DNA from: Planctomycetia bacterium
GTDB lineage: Bacteria > Planctomycetota > Phycisphaerae > Phycisphaerales > SM1A02
Direction of reading: 5' to 3'
Assembly (NCBI GenBank): GCA_005799495.1
Contig: SYGP01000031.1
Span: 1 to 64,000, forward strand
Length of the DNA stretch: 64,000 nucleotides
This document shows, piece by piece, positions 45,164-52,872 of this stretch. The notes beneath the pieces were generated by a model, which saw nothing but the letters and a program-made list of their open reading frames with translations, made no database searches and had not been told where the DNA came from. Both the position numbers and the translations under genes were made by a program. How positions within the stretch are numbered: position 1 is the stretch's first letter; each line of letters begins with the position of its first letter.

Positions 45164-46198
45164 ATGGGACGGACGATGACACCTTGCACTTGCGTTGTCG
45201 GCGCAGCGATGGCTGTTGCGACCGTTTCCCTTGCCATCGCGGGCTCGGCGTGCCGCAGCGATCTCGTTGTGGACGGTGCGACAAATGGACTCGACCTGAC
45301 GGCTCTGCTTGGTGCATGGGGCACCGATGGCGGCTTGAGCGGCTGCGACATCGACGGCGACGGTGTCGTGGGCGGTTCAGACCTCACGATCCTCCTCGGT
45401 GCTTGGGGAGACTGTCCCACGAGTCCACTGCCATGGGCTGAAATCCTGCAGTGGAATCCGCCAGCATCCATCGTCACGGATCCTGCCATCCAAAGTGCGG
45501 TGCGCTCGCTTGACCTTCCATGGTTGGTGCGCGACTGGTGGGCCCAGATTGAACTCGTGCTCGTGCCGCCCGGGTCGTTCCTGATGGGGCGCAGCATCGG
45601 TGACCAGGAGGGCTACTCGTCTGAACTGCCGCGGCACTGGGTGACACTGACCACTCCGTTCTACATGGGGCGCACGGAGGTGACTCAGGAGCAATGGTCG
45701 CGGGTCATGCCATTCAACCCGAGTCAGTCGGCAAGCGATCCCGACGCCGCAACTCGCCCGGTCGAGAACCTCTCCTGGAATCTTGCGCAGCAGTTCTGCA
45801 TGGCAACAGGCATGCGGTTTCCAACCGAAGCAGAGTGGGAATACTCGTGTCGAGCTGGAACAACGGGTTCTCGCTATGGACCCCTCCTCGACATTGCGTG
45901 GTACTTCGACAATGCGTGGCAGGCCACCCGACCGGTCGGACTCCAGGCCCCGAACGCCCTTGGACTTCATGACTCCATCGGCAATGTGTATGAGTGGGTG
46001 CAGGACTGGTACACGCCCTTCACATCGGATTCGGTGATCGATCCCACGGGAGCCGCGGACGGATTCGACAAAGTGATCCGCGGCGGGAACCACGGGTCGG
46101 GGTCCAACATGTGCCGCTCGTCTCGGCGTGGGACCAATTCCCCCGCGGGCGCGAGTCCTGGGCTTGGGTTCCGCGTGGCCCGAAACGCGTTGAAGTAG
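45164..46198 (+). CDS. Secreted SUMF1/FGE-domain protein with N-terminal dockerin-like repeats
   Basis: 344 residues. The signal peptide (ending near AIAGSA) is followed by two EF-hand-like loops (about 40-85; second is CDIDGDGVVGGSDLTILLGA). The remainder is a formylglycine-generating-enzyme-type domain: LVPPGSFLMGRS, FYMGRTEVTQEQW, RFPTEAEWEYSCRAGT, LGLHDSIGNVYEWVQDWY and a final GLGFRVAR. The cysteine pair of catalytic FGE is not conserved (NMCRSSRR region has one Cys), so a binding role is more likely. An upstream TTG (45116) would lie within the promoter and is rejected. Confidence 0.85.
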   Translation: MGRTMTPCTCVVGAAMAVATVSLAIAGSACRSDLVVDGATNGLDLTALLGAWGTDGGLSGCDIDGDGVVGGSDLTILLGAWGDCPTSPLPWAEILQWNPPASIVTDPAIQSAVRSLDLPWLVRDWWAQIELVLVPPGSFLMGRSIGDQEGYSSELPRHWVTLTTPFYMGRTEVTQEQWSRVMPFNPSQSASDPDAATRPVENLSWNLAQQFCMATGMRFPTEAEWEYSCRAGTTGSRYGPLLDIAWYFDNAWQATRPVGLQAPNALGLHDSIGNVYEWVQDWYTPFTSDSVIDPTGAADGFDKVIRGGNHGSGSNMCRSSRRGTNSPAGASPGLGFRVARNALK

Positions 46199-46246
46199 CT
46201 CGGGAGCGGGCTCAAGTGAGAGTTCCGTCAATGTTGCACCCCGAAC

Positions 46247-46274
46247 TTGATCCCTGCGATGGTGGCTTTATTCT
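46247..46274 (+). promoter_or_regulatory. Promoter, leaderless geometry, of second SUMF1-domain gene
   Basis: TTGATC (46247-46252), 16-base spacer, TATTCT (46269-46274), six bases, ATG at 46281. No Shine-Dalgarno. Same geometry as at 45130. Confidence 0.6.
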
Positions 46275-46280
46275 TTCGAA

Positions 46281-47357
46281 ATGCCCCCAAGAATCTTCAA
46301 CATCGTTGCGCTCACCGCGACCGTGACATGTGGCGGCGTGCCCGCCCTCGCTGACTGCCCTGGCGATGTCAATGGAGACAACTCCGTGACCGGAAGCGAT
46401 CTTGGCATCATGCTGTCGGCGTGGGGCAGCAATGGGCAAGGTCAGTACATCACCGATCTCAACAACGATGGGAGCGTCAACGGCTCCGACCTGACGCTTC
46501 TGCTTGGCAGTTGGGGAACCTGCGTCATCGTTCCCGATTGGGCAACTGTGATCGAAGCTGTACCAGACCCAGCCGTCATCTACGACCGAGCGATCCGACT
46601 CGCAATCGAACAGAGCGGTTTCGCGTGGCGCGTGCGAGACAATCTCACACAGATGGAAATGCTGCTCGTCCCTGGCGGCAGTTTCATGATGGGATGTCCG
46701 ACTCCCAGTGGGTGTTACGAGGACGAGTACCCACTCCACCCAGTCACCATCAGCAGCAGCTTTTACATGGGCCGGTTCGAGGTCACTCAAGCGCAGTGGA
46801 TCGCGCAGATGAACTACAACCCGAGCTACTTTCAGGCACCGCAGTTTCCAGGCTCGATGGATCGCCCAGTCGACTGGGTTTCTTGGAACAACATCCAGGG
46901 GTTCATGAACGCCACGGGAATGATGTTGCCCACGGAGGCTCAGTGGGAGTATGCAGCGCGCGCAGGAACTTCGACCACCTACCACGGCACTGCAGCCCAG
47001 CCCGAGGGTTCGGATGATCCGGCGATCTTGCCGAGCACTGCTTGGTACAACACGGTTCCCGGTGATCCGCTCTATGGAACGCAAGTGGGCGGCGGCAAGT
47101 TGTCCAACGGCTTTGGGCTCCACGACATGACTGGGAATGTTTGGGAGTGGACGCGAGATCGCTACGCGGCCGATTACTACTCGTACAGTCCAGTCGTTGA
47201 TCCGACCGGCCCCATCACTGGCGGGTACCGACCCATCCGTGGCGGCGGCTGCGGCTATGACGCCGATTCTTGCCGAATCTCTGCGCGCGGCGAAGGTCCG
47301 ACCTCGTTCGCCCACGGCATGATCGGCTTTCGCGTGATTCGACCAAACGACAGCTGA
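46281..47357 (+). CDS. Secreted SUMF1/FGE-domain protein with N-terminal dockerin-like repeats, paralogue
   Basis: 358 residues, tandem paralogue of the preceding gene with the same architecture: signal peptide (cleavage near PALA-DC), two calcium-loop repeats (DVNGDNSVTGSDLGIMLSAW; DLNNDGSVNGSDLTLLLGSW), then the SUMF1 domain with LVPGGSFMMGC, FYMGRFEVTQAQW, LPTEAQWEYAARAGTSTTY, HDMTGNVWEWTRDRY and IGFRVIRP. Two cysteines near the end (GGGCGYDADSCR) are seven apart, not five as in catalytic FGE, so enzymatic activity is doubtful. Own promoter suggests independent expression. Confidence 0.86.
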   Translation: MPPRIFNIVALTATVTCGGVPALADCPGDVNGDNSVTGSDLGIMLSAWGSNGQGQYITDLNNDGSVNGSDLTLLLGSWGTCVIVPDWATVIEAVPDPAVIYDRAIRLAIEQSGFAWRVRDNLTQMEMLLVPGGSFMMGCPTPSGCYEDEYPLHPVTISSSFYMGRFEVTQAQWIAQMNYNPSYFQAPQFPGSMDRPVDWVSWNNIQGFMNATGMMLPTEAQWEYAARAGTSTTYHGTAAQPEGSDDPAILPSTAWYNTVPGDPLYGTQVGGGKLSNGFGLHDMTGNVWEWTRDRYAADYYSYSPVVDPTGPITGGYRPIRGGGCGYDADSCRISARGEGPTSFAHGMIGFRVIRPNDS

Positions 47358-47443
47358 TGCTCAGGCGGCTTCTGCCGCCGCACCCGCGGGGCCCCGTTGT
47401 CGTGAACGGCTGAGTCCTCCCACCTCAGTGTTCCATCATTCAG

Positions 47444-47517
47444 TGGGCGCTACAGGATTCGAACCTGTGACCCCTGCCATGTAAGGGCAGTGCTCTAGCC
47501 AGCTGAGCTAAGCGCCC
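47444..47517 (-). tRNA. tRNA-Val (TAC)
   Basis: 74 nt cloverleaf, no encoded CCA. Acceptor GGGCGCT/AGCGCCC, D stem GCTC/GAGC, anticodon stem CTGCC/GGCAG with loop CTTACAT (anticodon TAC), T arm ACAGG-TTCGAAT-CCTGT, discriminator A. Confidence 0.97.
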
Positions 47518-47818
47518 GATGCAGGCGAAAGGGTAACCGCCAAAGCAACCGCCGGGGAAAACACTGCCATCCGCGTGCGGGTAGCTCCTCGCGTATCACC
47601 TGCTCGACGACTTCCTTGCTTGCGAGACCCGCCTGTGAACGGGCACCGACCGGTGATCCATGTGTCGAGGACCGCACCGAGCCCAAAGATCGTGACTGCA
47701 TCGCGCAGCGGCAGTCGCGCTGTCTTCGTCAGTGTCTCGAGATCAGATCCACTGATGAACGTGCTGACGACGAAACAGCGGTTTTCAGCCGATGAGCACC
47801 CGCCCGCGGAGGAGCCGC
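47518..47818. other. Non-coding stretch between tRNA-Val and the FtsK/EccC-like gene
   Basis: About 300 bases without an intact gene. The only recognisable content is a possible kinase-like remnant on the minus strand (47649-47789). No terminator hairpin with a T-run was found. Confidence 0.5.
47649..47789 (-). pseudogene. Possible remnant of a serine/threonine protein kinase domain
   Basis: A 47-codon stretch reads CFVVSTFISGSDLETLTKTA followed by RLPLRDAVTIFG, closely following the pattern of subdomain V-VIa of planctomycete Hanks-type kinases ('f.vse.i.G.dL..l.....l....av.i...'). Reading frame continues briefly but no HRD, DFG or start is present, so at most it is a fragment. Chance similarity cannot be excluded. 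Confidence 0.3.
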
Positions 47819-50800
47819 CTATGGAGTGGAGGGGGTCACTGCGATCCGCGCAATCCACGATCCCGTGGGGAATGCATAGGGGCGGAACTTCTCCTGCGTG
47901 CCGGCATCCTCCTGATGCAGGAGCGCCCGCTGGGGCCCCAGCTTGCTCGCAGCGGGGGAGTCGATGAGCGTGCTGGAATCTGTCGCGCTCACTTGGAAAA
48001 GCACCCGCCATGAAAACTCGCGAAGTGAGTTCCGGTCGATGGAACGCGCCAGATTCGTCGCAGTGTCCACCGTCACAAGCACATGAACGCCAACGGTCGG
48101 TCCATCGCGAAGGATCTCCGACAGCACCTTGTCGGTGCTGAGCGCCGCGGACCCACCAGAGCCGAATCCATAGTCATCCTCGTTGCGGCGAAGGGATCGG
48201 AATCGGTGCAGATTGTGGATGATGAGCAGGATGGGTTCGAGCCTTGACTCGCCCGTTGCCGTGCGACGACGCATCTCCTCCGCCACCTGGCCGACGAGCG
48301 CATCCGCCTCGCGAAACCCACCGCTGTCGCCACGCACACCGAGATCACGGCGCAGTCCCGCGAGTTTCTCGAACGCTGCATCGTCGACTGGCGTTCCATC
48401 GAGCAATACCACGCGCGCATCCGATCCGCACTGCGCAGCCATGGCAACCAGCGCTGCCGCAGCGACACCCGCGGACGCATCTTCCCGTTGCCCAACCACC
48501 ATCAGGTTGCTGCCAGACTGACGCCGCAGCGGAACACAGGTCGGCTCCTGCAGCGCAACGGCATCCCCGAGCCACAACTTCGGTGCAAGCACCATCTCGC
48601 GCCCACGCCGCGCGGCTGCTTCCTGCAGCAACGCATTGGCTTCGAGCAGCGCGGGCGCACTTCCTTCGAACACGATCATCGCAGGTCGGGGCGCACACGG
48701 ATGCGTTTGCTGCAGCGCACGCACCTCATCGAGCAGGCGATCTCGATCCGCATCCGCAAGCCACACGATCTGGAATGGATTGTTTCCCTCCACCAGCCCG
48801 CCTGCATCGTTGTAGATCGCCTCTCCAGGCCGCGACAGCAATCGTGCAGCGACATTGTCATCGGCAAGGATCAGCTGCGAATCCGCCTCGTTGCACTGAA
48901 GCGCGATGCGAACGCCCATCTGCCCCATGGTTGCCCGCGCGATCGAGTAAGCACCGCCCAGCGTCTGTGACCCGAGAACCACATGGATACCGAACGCGCG
49001 ACCCTGTCGGACAAGTCGGTCGAGCAGGAGCCCCGACTCCTCGGAGACCTTGTCATCTTCCGTGAACAGTTCCTGGAACTCATCGACGATCAACAGGGCC
49101 CGCGGCATTCGCTCTGCCGGCCGTGCTCGACGGAACCCTGCAAGATCCTGGACGCCGACTCCTCGGAACAGGTCTCCGCGCCGGCGCAGTTCGACATCCA
49201 AGCCGCGCAGGACCGACAGTCCGAACTCTCGGTCGCTTTCGACGGCGACGACACGCGCGTGCGGCAGGCCGTGCGCCGCATAGGTGCGGAACTCCACACC
49301 CTTCTTGAAGTCGATCAGCCACACCTCCGCCTGATCCGGAGAGAATCGCAGCGCGAGGTTCGTGATCAACGCATGCAACAGCGTTGACTTGCCCGAGCCT
49401 GTCTTTCCCGCGATGAGCGCATGCTGGCTCGTGCCGAATCCGAGCGCGAGCGACTGCAAGCGAGTGGCACCAGAACGACCGAGCGGAACGGTGATCGACT
49501 CATCGGTGGTCTCGCACCACCGCCGCGCGGCGTGTGGGGCAATCACGGAGAAGGGGACCTCGACCCGTTTGGCGCGCTTCGCCGAGGCAGCGATGCGCTT
49601 CAGCAGTCCAGTCGCTCGATCATTGGCCGGCGGCGTTCTCGCCGTGAAGGGGAAAGGCTCGAGTGGCGTGCCGGCCACGACAAACCGTTCTGACTGCCAC
49701 ATCAGGTTCAGGGCACGTGATCGAAGGTCCCGCAGATCCAGCTCGCTTGAAACGGGCTGCCGCGAGTCGTGCAGCAGAAGCGTGAAGACGCCGCACCGAG
49801 CCCCACTCGTGATGATGCTGTGGAGTCGCCGAAGCGCACTCTCGTTGAGACCGACGGGGAAGTCGGCCATGACGAGAAAGCGATAGGGTTCGGCAATCTC
49901 TCCCGCCTGGAGGTTGTACGCGGCGAGATCGGCGTACTCATTCCGCAGGAACTTCTGGATGACCGTCTCCATGTGCTCACAGAGATCGGCCAGCCGTTGC
50001 TCCATTTGCCGCTGATCGGTCCAGATGCGTTCGCCGACCAAGTGCTCCGCGTCGTCACTGAGATGCATGAATGCAGCAAAGCTCTCGCCGAGTCCGACTG
50101 GATCGAAGATCGTGAATCGGGCCTTGCCGGGCGGCAGCATCGTCAACAGCCGAAGCATCGACTCCTGGAGCAGGGCAATGCCTGCTTCGCGCCCCTCCAT
50201 CCCAGCCTCAATCAGCAGCGATGCCTGCGTCGGAATCGACAGCGTCACCGGCACGTGAACGATGCGTGGCGTGCCGGCGGGCCACGCCAACTCCGACGCC
50301 ACCGGCAACGCCCCCTTGATCGAGTGGAGCGGGATCGTGATGTGTCCAAGGCTGATGGCATTCTGCGGCTCGGTGCAGCCATCAAAGCGCTCCCACATGG
50401 GATCGTTCCATGGAAGGAACTGCCGATGCTCTCGATCGCCGAGCCACCGGAGGTCTCGAACCACCTGCCCCTGTGCCGTCTGCCATGCGGCGCAGAACTC
50501 GGAACGACGCGCTTCGACAACGGCTGCGATTTCTCGGGTTCGGGCGGCATGGCGATCCATCTCACTCTGCAGCGCACTCGCATGCCGAGCGTCGATCTGG
50601 TTCATCAAGCTTTGCACCGAGGCGGCTGAACTTGCTTGGATCTGCCGCAGTTGTCCATCGTTCTTCGCGCGAAGTTCAGCGGCGGCCGCCTTCACACGCT
50701 CGAGTCGCTGCGGCAACTGCGACTGCAACGCATGCCGCCGTTCAGCAAGGCTCGAGCGCACGCTTCCCACCTCCTTCTCATGTCGCTCCTTTGCCGCTTC

Positions 50801-51745
50801 CGACAATCGCGACCGCGTGGCATCGCTCCACGCCAGCATTGCCTTGAGCAGTTGGGTGAGCTGCGCTTGCTGCTTGGAAACCTCGTGCGCAGTGGAACGC
50901 AAGGCGCGACCCGCCGAGAGAAAGATGGAGACCTGCAACAGCGCGCCGAGCGCAAGAGCAGTTGCCAGGATGATCGGTCCCGTCCAATCCAGCCAACCCA
51001 CCGTGAATGTCACCACCCCAGCCGCCAGCAGCAGCAGGAGCAACAGCCCAGCCGCATGCGCAATCTTGTTCCGCAGAATGAGCGCCAGTGACTTGCGGCG
51101 GACGCGGCCCAACAGTTCATTCGCGGCGGATGCAGCGGCCGTGAACTCCGCCAGAGGTTCGGCTCCAAGACTCGGCGCTTGGGGAGTCGCGTCCACCGTG
51201 GGCACCACGAGCGCCCGACCGAGGAGATCGCGAGCTCGGGTGAGGCTGGCATGCGCTTCGTCCGAGGTCGCTTGAAGTTGTTTGGTCCGCTCCTCGTGTT
51301 CCTTCTCGAAGGAGGGCTGCTGCTCTTCGTAGATCGAATCCGCCGTCCAGATCTTCTCCTCCATGTGGCGCTGCAACTTGTCGATCTCGGACTCGAGCTG
51401 ATCCTCCGCGCGTGCCAGCGTGCGCCGTTCTTCCTCGTCGATCTTGGCTGCATTGGCCGCATGCCGAGCGGTGGCCTGCTGCCATGCCGCTGCAGCCTTG
51501 CCATCCACTTCTGCGCGAAGTTTTTCCCGCGCTGCCTCCAACCGTTTCAGCTCCGAGCCATGCCGCGACAGCTCGGGTGGCTCGACGGACTGCACGAACG
51601 CGGCAAGCGACGCCTCTGCCTCGAGGCGGGCTGCGGGGGATGACACGATGAGCGAAACCACCTCATGTGCCACTTCCGACAGAGGTCGCTGTTCGATGTC
51701 GGCCGAAGGAGATCGACCATGTGTCGCGGCAGCCTGCTCAGTCAC
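47819..51745 (-). CDS. FtsK/EccC-like membrane ATPase of a type VII-like locus
   Basis: 1308 residues. Order: N-terminal coiled coil (~55-200), two membrane helices (~232-250 and 255-276), second coiled coil (~280-430), then three FtsK/SpoIIIE-type modules. Module 1 (~465-670) lacks a P-loop (IEAGMEGREAG). Module 2 (~750-1000) is intact: Walker A GKTGSGKS (780-787), Walker B LLIVDEF (884-890), and VVLGSQTLGG. Module 3 (~1055-1300) is degenerate (GQREDASAG; LLIIHNLH). Two helices plus serial ATPase modules is the EccC/EssC plan. GTG start overlaps the 75-residue gene (GTGA) and follows GGAGG. With the WXG100 gene upstream, it is probably the export motor. Confidence 0.85.
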   Translation of the reverse strand: MTEQAAATHGRSPSADIEQRPLSEVAHEVVSLIVSSPAARLEAEASLAAFVQSVEPPELSRHGSELKRLEAAREKLRAEVDGKAAAAWQQATARHAANAAKIDEEERRTLARAEDQLESEIDKLQRHMEEKIWTADSIYEEQQPSFEKEHEERTKQLQATSDEAHASLTRARDLLGRALVVPTVDATPQAPSLGAEPLAEFTAAASAANELLGRVRRKSLALILRNKIAHAAGLLLLLLLAAGVVTFTVGWLDWTGPIILATALALGALLQVSIFLSAGRALRSTAHEVSKQQAQLTQLLKAMLAWSDATRSRLSEAAKERHEKEVGSVRSSLAERRHALQSQLPQRLERVKAAAAELRAKNDGQLRQIQASSAASVQSLMNQIDARHASALQSEMDRHAARTREIAAVVEARRSEFCAAWQTAQGQVVRDLRWLGDREHRQFLPWNDPMWERFDGCTEPQNAISLGHITIPLHSIKGALPVASELAWPAGTPRIVHVPVTLSIPTQASLLIEAGMEGREAGIALLQESMLRLLTMLPPGKARFTIFDPVGLGESFAAFMHLSDDAEHLVGERIWTDQRQMEQRLADLCEHMETVIQKFLRNEYADLAAYNLQAGEIAEPYRFLVMADFPVGLNESALRRLHSIITSGARCGVFTLLLHDSRQPVSSELDLRDLRSRALNLMWQSERFVVAGTPLEPFPFTARTPPANDRATGLLKRIAASAKRAKRVEVPFSVIAPHAARRWCETTDESITVPLGRSGATRLQSLALGFGTSQHALIAGKTGSGKSTLLHALITNLALRFSPDQAEVWLIDFKKGVEFRTYAAHGLPHARVVAVESDREFGLSVLRGLDVELRRRGDLFRGVGVQDLAGFRRARPAERMPRALLIVDEFQELFTEDDKVSEESGLLLDRLVRQGRAFGIHVVLGSQTLGGAYSIARATMGQMGVRIALQCNEADSQLILADDNVAARLLSRPGEAIYNDAGGLVEGNNPFQIVWLADADRDRLLDEVRALQQTHPCAPRPAMIVFEGSAPALLEANALLQEAAARRGREMVLAPKLWLGDAVALQEPTCVPLRRQSGSNLMVVGQREDASAGVAAAALVAMAAQCGSDARVVLLDGTPVDDAAFEKLAGLRRDLGVRGDSGGFREADALVGQVAEEMRRRTATGESRLEPILLIIHNLHRFRSLRRNEDDYGFGSGGSAALSTDKVLSEILRDGPTVGVHVLVTVDTATNLARSIDRNSLREFSWRVLFQVSATDSSTLIDSPAASKLGPQRALLHQEDAGTQEKFRPYAFPTGSWIARIAVTPSTP

Positions 51746-51969
51746 AGGCCACCTCCTTCGCTGCACTCGCTGCGGGCGCGGGCGATCGACTCTCCAAGCT
51801 GGTCCAGCGCAAGAATCGCCAAGCGTACGGATTCCTCCGCGCACTCCACGACCTCATGCTGCACACGGTCGCTCTGGGCATCATTCCACTGGGTTCGAAT
51901 CACGCTCCACTGAGCCTGGAGGGTACGAACGGCATCCTTGAGTTTGGCTTTGTGGGAAGAGTCGCTCAT
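51742..51969 (-). CDS. Small helical protein of the WXG100/FtsK locus
   Basis: 75 residues, predicted mostly helical. LKDAVRTLQAQWSVIRTQWN is followed after a short turn by a second amphipathic helix with regular Leu/Val spacing, giving a helix-turn-helix hairpin like a short WXG100-fold protein, although no W-x-G turn is obvious. Overlaps both neighbours by 4 bases, so it is translated with the ATPase. Could be a second secreted partner or a chaperone; function unknown. Confidence 0.7.
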   Translation of the reverse strand: MSDSSHKAKLKDAVRTLQAQWSVIRTQWNDAQSDRVQHEVVECAEESVRLAILALDQLGESIARARSECSEGGGL

Positions 51970-52568
51970 GAAGATGCTCCATCCGCATCCGTGAGGTCAC
52001 TCCCGGATCGGCGCATCGATGCCTTGGACTCCACGACAGCCGAATCCGTGGTGGGTGCGTCGACGATGGGAGAGCTCTGCGCCGCAAGGTATGCGTCGAC
52101 CGACTCCGCCATCCTGTTCAGAGCGGACACCGCAGCAGGTGCAACCTGATCCACGAATGTCCCGAGAGAACCCATGCCGGCACGGAAGTTCGCCAGGACC
52201 CGTGGATACTCCATCACCCAGTACCGAGTCCGCCGCAAACGATCCTCCGCAGAGGCAAGTGCCGCCTCGGCGCGCGAGACGGCCTTTCGCTCATCAACCG
52301 TTGAGGGCGGTCGACCATCCGCCGTCGGCTGCATCTGCTTTCGCATCAGTTCGGAGCGCGCCTCATTCAGTCGTGTCGTGCGAAGACGCACCTGGCGTTC
52401 CCAACCCGATTGCGCCTCACCCGCCAACCACATCGCAAATCGTTCCGAATCCGCCTGCGACTCCTCGATGACCGATGCGATGCTGCGCGCAGCCTTCACG
52501 ATGACTGCCTTCGCATCCAAGATCGCCTTCGTATCACGGATGTTGGCGCCGGAATCCACGGGGCACAT
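51966..52568 (-). CDS. Coiled-coil protein of the WXG100/FtsK locus
   Basis: 200 residues, helical throughout: long charged heptad-like stretches (about 15-75 and 88-125), then a hydrophobic Gly-containing segment (FRAGMGSLGTFVDQVAPAAV) and a polar, Ser/Asp-rich tail. No signal peptide. The length, helical N-terminus and location suggest a substrate or adaptor of the putative export system. It does not match a family I know. Start overlaps the WXG100 stop by one base. Confidence 0.7.
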   Translation of the reverse strand: MCPVDSGANIRDTKAILDAKAVIVKAARSIASVIEESQADSERFAMWLAGEAQSGWERQVRLRTTRLNEARSELMRKQMQPTADGRPPSTVDERKAVSRAEAALASAEDRLRRTRYWVMEYPRVLANFRAGMGSLGTFVDQVAPAAVSALNRMAESVDAYLAAQSSPIVDAPTTDSAVVESKASMRRSGSDLTDADGASS

Positions 52569-52840
52569 CAGCGCTGCTGCAAATACTCATCGATGCGGTC
52601 CGCCTTGCGAAGGAGGAATGGAATGTGCTCTTCGCTCGCTTTCAGCAAGCGCTGGAGAACCTTGATCGTCTGCTCAAACTCCTCCGCGAACTTCTGCTGC
52701 TCCTGATCGCGCCATGTCTGCTGCAGCGTGTTGAGGCGCGCATGCACCGTGGCGATGCCGCCCTGCATGTCCAGATTGAACTTGCGCAGTTCCGCAGCAA
52801 AGCGCCGAAGTTCCATTGGATCGACGACCGCTCGCGCCAT
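52568..52840 (-). CDS. WXG100-family protein (type VII-like substrate)
   Basis: 90 residues, size and pattern of the WXG100 superfamily: helix one (LRRFAAELRKFNLDMQGGI), turn with Trp in QTWRDQEQQKF (W-x-D in place of W-x-G), helix two (FAEEFEQTIKVLQRLLKASE), and a C-terminal RKADRIDEYLQQR resembling the Y-x-x-x-D/E-type tail region. These hairpins are exported as dimers by FtsK/EccC ATPases. First gene of a four-gene unit. TAGACT lies six bases before the ATG (52847-52852), a possible leaderless arrangement; no clear -35. Confidence 0.82.
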   Translation of the reverse strand: MARAVVDPMELRRFAAELRKFNLDMQGGIATVHARLNTLQQTWRDQEQQKFAEEFEQTIKVLQRLLKASEEHIPFLLRKADRIDEYLQQR

Positions 52841-52872
52841 GGGGAAAGTCTACCGCTGCTACCTTGCGAGCC

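Noticed and set aside
47444-52840. Type VII-like island as a tRNA-integrated mobile element
   Set aside because: The island is on the 5' side of tRNA-Val, there is no integrase, and no direct repeat of the tRNA 3' end was found.
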